64,000 nucleotides of DNA. It comes from Planctomycetota bacterium. GTDB lineage: Bacteria; Planctomycetota; GCA-2746535. Position 1 is the first letter of the stretch; each line of letters starts with the position of its first letter. The position numbers and the translations under genes were made by a program. Below the pieces are notes generated by a model. That model searched no databases and was not told the origin of the DNA. It saw only the letters and a list, made by a program, of their open reading frames with translations. Positions 17,510-26,149 of this stretch are shown here, piece after piece. Location of the stretch: positions 46,947 to 110,946 of the forward strand of contig NVWA01000081.1 in assembly GCA_002746535.1 (NCBI GenBank). The letters are read 5' to 3'.

Positions 17510-18967
17510 ATGACTGTAAAATTAGCGATTTCGACCATCGGACTAAATGGATTATTTCAAGAAAAAATGAAATTTTATGATCCTGTAGAAATGGTGATTT
17601 TTTCTTTTTTTGGAAATGATGTTCAAACACATTTGGTTATGTGCGACATGATGCATATGTGTTTTCCTAGGGTAAATGAGTTAAGGACTAAGATTAGCGA
17701 TGCTTTGGAAATTGCTTCTAAAGATCTCATATTTCATTTTACTCATACGCATACTGGCCCTAGAGATGAGCACATGGACTTGGATGAAATGGCTTCTCGA
17801 ATTATCAATGGTATTTGCGAGAATGATAAAAATAAAGTTGCTGGAAAAATGGCTTCTATTTCCATAGATACTGAAGGTTCTCTTAATATTAATAGACGTA
17901 AATTGATGCCAGAGGGTCTAGGAAAATTTACTGTTTGGACCGGATGTGATGAAAATGAGGGGAAGATGGATGGTTCCAGGCTTGCCATAAATAGGTTAAA
18001 GTGTTGGCTTGGAGAAGACTTTGAATTAGATCAATTGACCGATCCTCTATATTATGATGATGATCGGGATACGATGTTAAATGCCGTTATTTTTAAAGAT
18101 GATCAAGATAATGTAATAGGAAGTTTGACTCGCTTTTGTGCACATCCTGCTGTAGCTGGCCATACATTGGATAAGCGTTACAGTGCTGATTTTCCTGGAT
18201 TCGTAAGAAGAATTCTGAAAGAAAAATTTGGTGGAGAACACGGATACTTAACAGGACCTTGTGGTAATATTTGTTCTTGGGAAGTCGGAGATTGGTTGCC
18301 TTTGAAGTCGGTAGATCATGTGTCAGCTGGTGTATCAATGTCAAAAATGAAAGGATTGGATGATTGTTTTTTGGAAGCTCAGAGAATAGCCGGCGAATTG
18401 GTAAATTTTATTGAAAAGAATTTGCCGAGTGATTCTGAATATCGTTCAATGCAAACATTGGATAATAATATTGTGGATTTTAAAGTTGAACTAAGAGAGG
18501 ATTTATTTGGTGATATCGATAAAGCTAAAGCTGAATCGGTTCGCATAATTGAAGAGTTGGAAAAAAATCGAGGGGAGCATTCTTTAGAAACACATAAAAA
18601 ATTAGTCGATAAAGCCAATTTTTATGGTTATCACGGCTCTTTTTTTGATAGAGGTTATGTAACCTCGGACAGTTATAAAAAAGGGTATGTTACAATTAAC
18701 TTACCTAGCTTTAAGTTAAATGATTTGATTTTTCAAGGGATGCCTGGTGAATCTTTTTGGCAGACGGCTGTGCCTGTTCGAAGTTGGGCAAAAGATAATG
18801 ACGTACCATTGGTTACTTTTTCATTTGCCAATGGTTCTGTTACTTACTTACCAACTGATGAAGAACGTCCATTTGGGGATTATGAAACAAATTTCTCAAT
18901 TTGCAAAGAAGGTGTGGTTACTAAATTAGCAGAAGAGATTTTGAATAGTAGTCAACAATATAAATGA
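17510..18967 (+). CDS. Neutral/alkaline ceramidase-like amidohydrolase
   Basis: 485 residues without a signal peptide. FHFTHTHTGP near residue 84 matches the zinc-binding THTHSGP signature of neutral ceramidase (PF04734-like), followed by TRFCAHPAVAG, GYLTGPCGNI (like the GAQGD serine nucleophile region, but with Pro-Cys) and FQGMPGESFWQ (like PGE in the C-terminal half). Neutral ceramidases cleave the N-acyl bond of ceramide; bacterial relatives in PVC genomes are mostly uncharacterised. The expected active-site Ser is not clearly present, so activity on ceramide is uncertain. AAGGA lies 6 nt before the ATG. It closes the operon, 8 nt from a convergent permease gene. Confidence 0.75.
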   Translation: MTVKLAISTIGLNGLFQEKMKFYDPVEMVIFSFFGNDVQTHLVMCDMMHMCFPRVNELRTKISDALEIASKDLIFHFTHTHTGPRDEHMDLDEMASRIINGICENDKNKVAGKMASISIDTEGSLNINRRKLMPEGLGKFTVWTGCDENEGKMDGSRLAINRLKCWLGEDFELDQLTDPLYYDDDRDTMLNAVIFKDDQDNVIGSLTRFCAHPAVAGHTLDKRYSADFPGFVRRILKEKFGGEHGYLTGPCGNICSWEVGDWLPLKSVDHVSAGVSMSKMKGLDDCFLEAQRIAGELVNFIEKNLPSDSEYRSMQTLDNNIVDFKVELREDLFGDIDKAKAESVRIIEELEKNRGEHSLETHKKLVDKANFYGYHGSFFDRGYVTSDSYKKGYVTINLPSFKLNDLIFQGMPGESFWQTAVPVRSWAKDNDVPLVTFSFANGSVTYLPTDEERPFGDYETNFSICKEGVVTKLAEEILNSSQQYK

Positions 18968-18975
18968 TCAATATT

Positions 18976-19983
18976 TTAATAATCAGTTCGTTGAAATTTT
19001 AAGATACCAAAAGATAACATTATTATTATCCAAGCGCCACCAATAAAAATGGGTTGCCATTCCATCATCGGTATATTTAAGACACTACTACATGAAGAAT
19101 CTCTTAGTATGTCAAAGTTTGGAATAAATAATCTCATTGAATTTGCAACGGCTGAAACTGTTGGGTAATCAATAAATACATTTAAATCCTCTAGTTGAAA
19201 GAAAACTGAAAAGCCTTTGTCTATAAAAAGGTAAAAGACAAATCCAATAATTAAACTTAATGTGCTGCTACGAGTAATGGTTCCAATTGTTGAAAGTATC
19301 GCAAATAAAACCGCAGCAGAAAAAATTTGTAGTGGTGCCACCATGTAAATTTCAGCGATCCATACACCCGTTCGAATTCCTAATCCAATAAAAATAAGAG
19401 TATAGGTACCTAGAATTGCAATTGCAAATAAAAACATTCCACCAAAATATTTTGCTAAATAGATTTGATATCTTTTTAATGGTTTTGATAAAACAATATC
19501 AATGCCACCTGAAGCAAGCATACCTGGAAAATATCCAGCACACGATGCTAGAAACAGAATCATGCTAAAGAATGAAATAATGTATGCACTGAAATAGACA
19601 ATTAATTCTACTGATCGTCTATCTTTTGGGTAATCAAGTTTCTCTTCGACTTTTGCTGCAATTATTTCCCTTCTTTTATTATTATCTTCTTCCCATTTTT
19701 TTATTGCTTCTTCATTGCTTAAATCAATATCGGTGTGCGTTTCTTCGGATAACAATTTAAAGTGATTCATATAAATCCCCATCCATGAATTTTCTAGATA
19801 ATCGGATGGTTCGTCTTCCCAGATAAATCCAATGCGAGTCTTCCCATCAGCTAGGGTTGTTTTTTGGGGAATAACAATGACGGCAATAGAAATGATAAAA
19901 AGGATTACAAGCATAATAATGAAAACAACTTGTTTTTGAGATTGTTTCCATGTGTCCAGTATAATTGCTAAAAAAGAATTCAT
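18976..19983 (-). CDS. ABC-2 type transporter permease
   Basis: 335 residues with one N-terminal helix (VVFIIMLVILFIISIAVIVI), a soluble acidic loop of about 100 residues, then five or more membrane helices from about residue 125. This is the NosY/CcmB-like ABC-2 exporter plan. LSKPLKRYQIYLAKYFGG is the conserved cytoplasmic coupling segment. The start ATG overlaps the ATPase stop in an ATGA (19980-19983), so the two are translationally coupled and form one exporter. Substrate is unknown. Confidence 0.87.
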   Translation of the reverse strand: MNSFLAIILDTWKQSQKQVVFIIMLVILFIISIAVIVIPQKTTLADGKTRIGFIWEDEPSDYLENSWMGIYMNHFKLLSEETHTDIDLSNEEAIKKWEEDNNKRREIIAAKVEEKLDYPKDRRSVELIVYFSAYIISFFSMILFLASCAGYFPGMLASGGIDIVLSKPLKRYQIYLAKYFGGMFLFAIAILGTYTLIFIGLGIRTGVWIAEIYMVAPLQIFSAAVLFAILSTIGTITRSSTLSLIIGFVFYLFIDKGFSVFFQLEDLNVFIDYPTVSAVANSMRLFIPNFDILRDSSCSSVLNIPMMEWQPIFIGGAWIIIMLSFGILKFQRTDY

Positions 19984-20921
19984 ATGGTTTCTCCTTTATC
20001 TGGATTCTCATTTGCTAATTCCAAAAAGAAATCTTCTAAGCCTAATTTAACTGGTTCGATGGCATAAATATCAATGTTATTTTTTCTTAAAACATCAACT
20101 ATGGAAGAAATGTTTTGTTCGGATTCAAGCTGTATGGAGAATTGTGTAGTATCTATTTTTTCCGCACCTTGACTTGATAAATGATTCCAACTATCATTTG
20201 AAATTTGTGAGGTCTTAAATATTACTTTGAGGCCTCCATCTTTATTTTTGTTGGATGTGATTTCTGCAACGCTACCTTGATGAATGATCTTTCCCTTATT
20301 CATGATGGCAATTTGATCGCAGACAACTTCTACTTCGCTTAGTAAATGTGAATTTATAAATACGGTGCTTCCTTTGTTGCAAAATTCCGTAATTACTTTT
20401 CTTAATTTAAGTCTTATGACAGGGTCAACACCATCTGTTGGTTCATCTAGAAAAACTATATTTGGATTTCCCATCAGAGCTTGAGCAATTCCAATTCTTT
20501 GATTCATGCCTTTTGAGAATTTACTAACTTTCATCTTTTTCCAGTCAGACATTTCTACCAATGCAAGTTTTTCATCTATTTCTTTTTCAAGTGCTGATCC
20601 ACTTAAGCCTGACAACCTACCAAAATATCTACATACACCTGCGGCAGTTAAATATTTTGGAAAACTGTGACCTTCGGATAAATAACCAACTGATCTTCTT
20701 GATTCACTCTTTTTAACTGAAATCCCAGCTAGTTCAGCGTTCCCACTTGTAATGTGAACTATGGAGAGTAAACATTTAATTAAGGTAGATTTCCCAGCAC
20801 CGTTTGCACCTAATAATCCAAAGCAACAGCCTGCGGGTACTTTTAAGTTTACGCCTTTTAAAGCTTGGATGCCACCGCTATATGTTTTCACCAAATTATC
20901 GGTGATAATTGAATGTTCCAT
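19980..20921 (-). CDS. ABC transporter ATP-binding protein
   Basis: 313 residues. Walker A is LLGANGAGKSTLIK, the signature is FSKGMNQRIGIAQAL (SKGM in place of LSGGQ, as in NosF/CcmA-type exporters), and Walker B with the D-loop is IVFLDEPTDGVDP. The switch region is STVFINSHLLSEVEVV. The C-terminal 80 residues form the extra domain of ABC-2 drug or lipid exporters. It powers the permease encoded directly downstream with a 4-nt overlap. The start region is divergent from the AAC(3)-like gene, with a shared palindrome. Confidence 0.92.
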   Translation of the reverse strand: MEHSIITDNLVKTYSGGIQALKGVNLKVPAGCCFGLLGANGAGKSTLIKCLLSIVHITSGNAELAGISVKKSESRRSVGYLSEGHSFPKYLTAAGVCRYFGRLSGLSGSALEKEIDEKLALVEMSDWKKMKVSKFSKGMNQRIGIAQALMGNPNIVFLDEPTDGVDPVIRLKLRKVITEFCNKGSTVFINSHLLSEVEVVCDQIAIMNKGKIIHQGSVAEITSNKNKDGGLKVIFKTSQISNDSWNHLSSQGAEKIDTTQFSIQLESEQNISSIVDVLRKNNIDIYAIEPVKLGLEDFFLELANENPDKGETI

Positions 20922-20971
20922 GATAGTTGTACCCTAAAAATTTTTGAATAGTAAGTTTTAAATTAATATTC

Positions 20972-20987
20972 ACAAGTTTAAACTTGT
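20972..20987. promoter_or_regulatory. 16-nt perfect palindrome in ABC/AAC(3) divergent region
   Basis: ACAAGTTT followed directly by AAACTTGT is an uninterrupted perfect palindrome, 51 nt from the ABC ATPase start and 120 nt before the AAC(3)-like start. Position and symmetry fit an operator for a dimeric repressor (GntR/YtrA, TetR or MarR type). No such regulator is encoded nearby. Confidence 0.45.
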
Positions 20988-21005
20988 TGTTGTCTAGGAG
21001 GTTTA

Positions 21006-21065
21006 ATGCCGTTTTTAATAGTCATATTGAGATTGATCTATAGTATACCTTTTTGTTTTAAATGA
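21006..21065 (+). CDS. Candidate 19-residue leader peptide upstream of AAC(3)-like gene
   Basis: A perfect AGGAGG (20996-21001) lies 4 nt before an ATG that opens 19 codons, MPFLIVILRLIYSIPFCFK, ending in TGA. This is a far better ribosome binding site than that of the downstream gene, which starts 26 nt later. The peptide is strongly hydrophobic. It could be a regulatory leader, as known upstream of several resistance genes, or a small membrane peptide. With one sequence this is not provable. Confidence 0.35.
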   Translation: MPFLIVILRLIYSIPFCFK

Positions 21066-21091
21066 ATAATAAGTTTTCATGTGAGTTCTAA

Positions 21092-21886
21092 ATGAATAAA
21101 GAAAACATAACAAATGATAAAATAAAAGAAGATATAATTTCCTTAGGTATAAAACGGGGCGACTTATTGTTGGTGCATAGTTCGCTATCTTCTATTGGAT
21201 TTGTTGATGGTGGTGCAGACACAGTGATTACTTGCTTGTTAGAAGTTATTGGTGAAAAGGGTACATTGCTAATGCCAGCCTTTCAAGGAGGATCTGAGTT
21301 TGTAATATTGAGTGAAATGGTGAGTGGTAAAAGAGACCCTTTTGACTTAAGAACAGATTCTTCCGAGTTAGGTAAGATAACAGAAGTCTTTCGTCAGAAG
21401 AAGGGAGTTGTTAGATCGATTAGTCCCACACACAGTACATGTGGCATTGGTCCTTTGGCAACTGAAATATTTGAAGGACATAGTCAGTGCAAGATAACGA
21501 CTGGTTTAGGATCGCCGTACGAAAAAATTTGTTTACTTCATGGTAAAATATTATTATTAGGTGTTGGTCATGGAGCAAATACGACTTTGCATTTTATTGA
21601 GAATACCAATGGAGCACCAACTATATCTTCTGTTGAATTCAATTCTGTTGTCATAGATATGTATGGAAAAGAACATGCTATTAAATGTTATTCACATATG
21701 CCTTCTGGCTTGAAAAGGGATTATCCCAAAGTTGATTCTATATTAACTGAAAATAAAATACAGAACTCGGGAACTATTGGGATGGCAGACAGTCGATTGA
21801 TTAATGCTTTTGAAATGATGACTCTAGTTGGTGAAAAAGTTAGAGAAAATCCTTTGTTTTTAATTAATCCATTTAAGCCTGAGTAG
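21092..21886 (+). CDS. AAC(3)-family aminoglycoside N-acetyltransferase-like protein
   Basis: 264 residues of the antibiotic N3-acetyltransferase family. LLLVHSSLSSIGFVDGGADTV opens the fold, PTHSTCGIGPLA supplies the conserved His region, and ILLLGVGHGANTTLHFIE matches the acetyl-CoA-proximal strand-helix. The family acetylates aminoglycosides in resistant bacteria, but many chromosomal members (YokD, FrbF-like) act on other amines, so resistance is not established. It is followed after 4 nt by a fructosamine-kinase-like gene and preceded by a leader ORF and palindrome. Confidence 0.85.
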   Translation: MNKENITNDKIKEDIISLGIKRGDLLLVHSSLSSIGFVDGGADTVITCLLEVIGEKGTLLMPAFQGGSEFVILSEMVSGKRDPFDLRTDSSELGKITEVFRQKKGVVRSISPTHSTCGIGPLATEIFEGHSQCKITTGLGSPYEKICLLHGKILLLGVGHGANTTLHFIENTNGAPTISSVEFNSVVIDMYGKEHAIKCYSHMPSGLKRDYPKVDSILTENKIQNSGTIGMADSRLINAFEMMTLVGEKVRENPLFLINPFKPE

Positions 21887-21890
21887 TTCT

Positions 21891-22781
21891 TTGAATATTT
21901 ATTTTGAAACTTCTTTGAATGTTGTTCTTAAAGAACTATTTGATGTGAACGTTTCTGTCATTTCTGAAACCACTACTACAGGTGGGTCTATAAATGAAAC
22001 ATCTATTCTTCAGTTAGATAACGATCAAAAAGTTTTTATTAAAAAGAACAAAAGCTCTTTGAAAAATATGTTTAAAGCTGAAGCCGAAGGTTTATTAGCC
22101 ATGAGTGAAATTGAGGGTGGCCCAAGAATACCAGGAATAATGGCGGTTATCCAAAACAATGATTATCAATATTTAATTCTAGAAGCTATTGAACAGCATA
22201 AGCCTGGAGATGATTTCTGGCAAAAATTTGGCAAATCTTTAGCTAACATGCATAAAAAGAAATTTTCACAATATGGATTTGAAATAGACAATTATATTGG
22301 AGCTACTGAACAAAAAAATCAGTTTGAAAATGATTGGATATCTTTTTTTAGAGAACATCGACTTGGTTATCAATCTAAATTGGCTTTTGATAGTGGTCTA
22401 ATTAGTTTATCAGAATTTAAGAAGTTTGAAGAATTTCAAAATCGTCTTTCTGAATATATCGAGAAAGATAATTTTTATCCTTCATTATTACACGGTGATT
22501 TATGGTCTGGAAATTATATGGTTGATGAAAATGGCAATCCCGTATTGATTGATCCTGCTGTATATTATGGTGACGCTGAAGCTGATTTAGCTATGACAAT
22601 GCTGTTTGGCAGATTTTCCGAAGAATTTTATCAAAGCTATTTTGATACTTTTGGTCCACCAGACAATGGCTTTGAGGATAGAATGGAGATCTACCAGCTG
22701 TATCATCTTTTAAATCATTTAAACTTATTTGGAAAAAGTTATCTGTCAGCTTGCTTGAAAATAGTTAATAAATTTTCTTAG
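21891..22781 (+). CDS. Fructosamine kinase-like protein (APH fold)
   Basis: 296 residues of the fructosamine-3-kinase/ketosamine kinase family. GGSINETSILQLDNDQKVFIKKN gives the nucleotide-binding lobe with its Lys. LLHGDLWSGNYM is the diagnostic HGDLWxGN catalytic loop and VLIDPAVYYGDAEADLAM the metal-binding DPA segment. These kinases phosphorylate sugars attached to amines, leading to deglycation; the fold is shared with aminoglycoside phosphotransferases. The start is a TTG, 4 nt behind the AAC(3)-like stop, so the two are coupled. A shared amino-sugar substrate is inference. Confidence 0.88.
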   Translation: MNIYFETSLNVVLKELFDVNVSVISETTTTGGSINETSILQLDNDQKVFIKKNKSSLKNMFKAEAEGLLAMSEIEGGPRIPGIMAVIQNNDYQYLILEAIEQHKPGDDFWQKFGKSLANMHKKKFSQYGFEIDNYIGATEQKNQFENDWISFFREHRLGYQSKLAFDSGLISLSEFKKFEEFQNRLSEYIEKDNFYPSLLHGDLWSGNYMVDENGNPVLIDPAVYYGDAEADLAMTMLFGRFSEEFYQSYFDTFGPPDNGFEDRMEIYQLYHLLNHLNLFGKSYLSACLKIVNKFS

Positions 22782-22856
22782 CTTGTTATGTTTTCCCATC
22801 TTGGTGAAATTACTTTACCATTTTTTAAGAATGGATTAGCTCTTCCATGTAATGAT

Positions 22857-24797
22857 TTATTTATTACTTTTTGGTAAAGAATTTTTCATCTTAATAGGGC
22901 CTGTTTTGACCGTGCTGTTCATGATATCTTCTGTAATTAACAAGGGGCCATGTGATTCAGTTTTAAAATCTTTTTGTGAATGGCCGATTTTTACTATAGA
23001 GCCAGGGTATAGAACATTGAATACAGTAACTTCATTGATTCTGTTGCTTTTATTATCATCTAAAAAGTTTTCTAGTTCGCTTTGAATAAGTTCCCTATCT
23101 GCTTTTAGAGTTTTTAATTCATTGACTAGATTAAGTACATTTGCTTTTTTATCTTTTGGCAAAATTGCTAGTTTTAATTTATCTTTTAATATGGGGCCGA
23201 TGGTGTTGTTGATCATTTCTGTGCGTTCAGTAATTGTTTTTAACTGTTTCTCAAATCCTTCTTTTCTATCAGAATACAGAAAATTTACTCCAGGAAATAG
23301 GGTTGACGTGATTCCTAAGGGAGAGCCAATATCTCGCACGAAGATGCCCGATAATACTGTTGTCGTACCCCCCATAAGTTTTCCCTCTGGCATAATTAAT
23401 TTACCAAGAGCTTTAACGTCACTATTTAAAATTTCATTTTCAATAATGAGATCCTTTTCACAAAGAACTTTGGCTTCATTTAAAAATTTGGCAGAGAAAT
23501 TACCTAAACATTCCGCGGTTCCATTTCCTCTAGCATTAAACCCTTTGCCAATTTGAATTGAACCTCCAGCAAATATTTTACTTCCACCAACTGAGCCACC
23601 AATAAATATATCTCCTTCGGCTTTTAAGGAATAATCATCACCAACATCTCCTTCGATTGAAATGCTTCCATCAAAATCAATATTGCCTGTTGAGAGATTT
23701 AAATCTCCTTCAACTTGCATAATATCGACAACAGATATGGTTCCTCTTTTGTAAATGGGCGTTCCATTTTTTTCTGCATAAAATTCGGTATTCTCTTTAT
23801 TCGAACGGACATTTTTCAAAGCTTTTAATTGAGCTTCTTTAGGTGGTTTTGGAGCAATGGTTATCCCAATTATATTTCGCCCGGGAATACCTTCTTTGGG
23901 TGGTTTGATAATAGCGATACGTTCACCTTCATTAACACTTTGTATACTATTATTTGCTCGATGGTCTATTTTACCTTTTTTGTCTTCTTCAAAAGTTCTT
24001 GCTACAGTAGTTTCAAATGAATATATTATTCTTCCTTGTTTAGTTTCTTTTAAGGGTATTCCTTGAGCAACTAAAAAATCTTTGATTGGTTTTTTGGTAT
24101 CAGCATGAATCTTAACGGCTTCATCAATCTTATCTTGCAATATTCCGAATGTGATATGTTCTTCTTCAATTACTTTATGAATTAATTCAGCAGTTAAAGG
24201 AACTAGATCCAAATAAGTGAAATGAGCTTTCATTTTGTCTTCACTTATGGTAATTTTGAATGGTGCATCAATCGTTAAAGTGTGGTTTAAATCATCGTAA
24301 ATTACTTTACCTTCTCTGTAAGCAATTAAGGTTGTTCCTTTTATATAAACGGAGTCATCAAAAGAAAAATTAATTTCTTCGCTGCGAGTTCCTTTGATTA
24401 CTTGACCAAATAAATTTGAACCATCAACACCAGCTTCTGGGGCAGATAAAGTTCCAACAATGTCACCTGTTTTTACTAAATCAGCTTCATCAGATTGTAC
24501 GAAAGATTTTCCATTGCCATGTTGGGCCGGTGTTGCTGTAAGTACATGAATAATATCAGTTTTTTTTTCTTCTTTGAGTTGTTGAAGAAATTGCTGAATT
24601 CCACTATCTACAACCGTGCCTTTTAAAGATTGAGTGAGTCTTTTTATGATAGTAGCATTAGGGAGTTGATTGTCTTTATCCTTTATTTCACCTTGTAAAA
24701 AGAGAGCGTCTTTTTCTGGATTTGTGTAAAAGATAATGTTTACACTTCCTATAGGTTTAACACCCATTTGGGTGAAATTTTCTTCAGAATCACTCAT
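22857..24797 (-). CDS. DUF342 / FapA family polymer-forming protein
   Basis: 646 residues. The middle (about 180-470) has the FapA beta-helix pattern of repeated Gly-rich rungs: VEGDLNLSTGNIDFDGSISIEGDV, AEGDIFIGGSVGGSKI, AGGSIQIGKGF. It is followed by a coiled-coil with LNLVNELKTLKADRELI. The family is linked to flagellar placement or surface polysaccharide; FapA in Vibrio affects flagellar assembly. There is no signal peptide. The ATG is preceded only by a weak AAGA. A flagellin gene is present 39 kb away in the window, consistent with a motile cell. Confidence 0.85.
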   Translation of the reverse strand: MSDSEENFTQMGVKPIGSVNIIFYTNPEKDALFLQGEIKDKDNQLPNATIIKRLTQSLKGTVVDSGIQQFLQQLKEEKKTDIIHVLTATPAQHGNGKSFVQSDEADLVKTGDIVGTLSAPEAGVDGSNLFGQVIKGTRSEEINFSFDDSVYIKGTTLIAYREGKVIYDDLNHTLTIDAPFKITISEDKMKAHFTYLDLVPLTAELIHKVIEEEHITFGILQDKIDEAVKIHADTKKPIKDFLVAQGIPLKETKQGRIIYSFETTVARTFEEDKKGKIDHRANNSIQSVNEGERIAIIKPPKEGIPGRNIIGITIAPKPPKEAQLKALKNVRSNKENTEFYAEKNGTPIYKRGTISVVDIMQVEGDLNLSTGNIDFDGSISIEGDVGDDYSLKAEGDIFIGGSVGGSKIFAGGSIQIGKGFNARGNGTAECLGNFSAKFLNEAKVLCEKDLIIENEILNSDVKALGKLIMPEGKLMGGTTTVLSGIFVRDIGSPLGITSTLFPGVNFLYSDRKEGFEKQLKTITERTEMINNTIGPILKDKLKLAILPKDKKANVLNLVNELKTLKADRELIQSELENFLDDNKSNRINEVTVFNVLYPGSIVKIGHSQKDFKTESHGPLLITEDIMNSTVKTGPIKMKNSLPKSNK

Positions 24798-25024
24798 TCT
24801 TAAATTTACTTACCAAAATTACATTTAATAAATCGCCATTCTATTATCATATATCGGACTCTAAAAGGCAATTTATTTTGATGCTTACGTTTACATTATG
24901 ATATTTATTGTATTAATAATTATTCCCATATAAATTCACTGAATCTGCCTAATAATAGAAATTTACCAATGAAAATCAATTTGCCATTTTTCAATGAACT
25001 GAGACAATGGTATCGTTTTTTTAA

Positions 25025-25666
25025 TTGGATTTTAATGTGTTATATAGACTAATTTCTTATTTTATCTACTTTATATTGTGTACTGTATTCATTTCATGTA
25101 GTCATAAACCAGAATTTGTTCAATTAGAAGTAATTATGCCTGTCACAGAGATTAAAAAGACTCATATAATTTCACGTAATATTTGGACTCGTGAAGGCGT
25201 TAATGCCTTTGATATTGATAAAATGACCAAGATTTACCGCATAACTATTCATCATACTGCCATAATTGAAGATAGTGGAAATATAGCAAGAGTGAAATTA
25301 ATGCTAAAAAAGATATTAGCCATACACAAACATAAAAAACATTGGGCTGATATTGGTTATCATTATTTAATAGATCGTGAAGGTAGAATCTGGGAAGGCC
25401 GTAATATTAATTTTCAAGGTGCACATGCTAGAGGAGATAATAATATTGGCAATATAGGTATTGCTCTGCTCGGTAATTTTGATATTGAAAAGCCAACACT
25501 ACTTCAAGTAAAATCCTTAAAAGATTTTACATTGAAATTACAAAAAAAACATGGAGTTAGAAGATCTCAAATTTTTGGTCATGAGCATTTTACTATTACT
25601 CAATGCCCAGGTAAATTTTTGATTCCTATTGTAGATGGATTAAAAAGACGCTACGTCTCAAACTAA
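25025..25666 (+). CDS. N-acetylmuramoyl-L-alanine amidase (Amidase_2/PGRP), putative lipoprotein
   Basis: 213 residues. A hydrophobic N-terminus ends in VFISCS, a plausible lipobox with Cys anchoring to the membrane. The Amidase_2 domain shows zinc ligands in ITIHHTA, GHEHF and TQCPG, plus GYHYLIDREGRIWEGR, the family core. It cleaves the lactyl-amide bond between MurNAc and the peptide stem. The start is TTG 25025 or GTG 25037; both keep the signal. It is followed by rpiB after 21 nt. Confidence 0.87.
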   Translation: MDFNVLYRLISYFIYFILCTVFISCSHKPEFVQLEVIMPVTEIKKTHIISRNIWTREGVNAFDIDKMTKIYRITIHHTAIIEDSGNIARVKLMLKKILAIHKHKKHWADIGYHYLIDREGRIWEGRNINFQGAHARGDNNIGNIGIALLGNFDIEKPTLLQVKSLKDFTLKLQKKHGVRRSQIFGHEHFTITQCPGKFLIPIVDGLKRRYVSN

Positions 25667-25687
25667 TAATTTTTTAGGTAAATTAAA

Positions 25688-26131
25688 GTGAAAATTGCTA
25701 TTGCTTCTGACCATGCTGGTTTTGATATGAAATTATTGGCTATTAATATTATAAAGGATTTGGGCTTTGAGATAATAGATTTAGGTCCTACAACTAACAA
25801 CTCTGTAGATTATCCAGATTATGGGAAGTTAGTAGCTAAAGGTGTTTCAAATGGTGCTTATGATAAAGGAATATTGATTTGTGGAACTGGGTTAGGTATG
25901 TCATATGTTGCCAATAAATATGAAAGTGTTTTGGCAGCATTGTGCACAAATGAATTTATGGCAAAAATGGCACGAGCACATAATAATGCCAATATTTTGG
26001 TGTTAGGTGCTAGAGTCCTTGGAGATGATTTGGCAACATCAATTATAAATGTTTTTTTTAATACACCTTTTTCTAATGAAGAAAGACATAATAGACGTCT
26101 AAATAAAATTTTGGATTTGAAAAAGAACTAG
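25688..26131 (+). CDS. rpiB: Ribose-5-phosphate isomerase B
   Basis: 147 residues. The start IAIASDHAGFDMK matches RpiB, with the LGPTTNNSVDYPDYG loop, the active-site Cys-containing GILICGTGLGMS and NILVLGARVLG. It interconverts ribose 5-phosphate and ribulose 5-phosphate in the pentose phosphate pathway. The start is a GTG, 8 nt after AGGT. It lies 18 nt before the kinase fusion gene. Confidence 0.93.
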   Translation: MKIAIASDHAGFDMKLLAINIIKDLGFEIIDLGPTTNNSVDYPDYGKLVAKGVSNGAYDKGILICGTGLGMSYVANKYESVLAALCTNEFMAKMARAHNNANILVLGARVLGDDLATSIINVFFNTPFSNEERHNRRLNKILDLKKN

Positions 26132-26149
26132 TTCCGTTGAGAGCAAATT

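Noticed and set aside
22800..22830. CCATT...AATGG hairpin between fructosamine kinase and FapA genes
   Set aside because: A five-base AT-rich stem is too weak to call in DNA of this composition.
24969..25052. 27-codon ORF in another frame before the amidase gene
   Set aside because: No ribosome binding site and no homology; the amidase is complete with its own lipoprotein signal.
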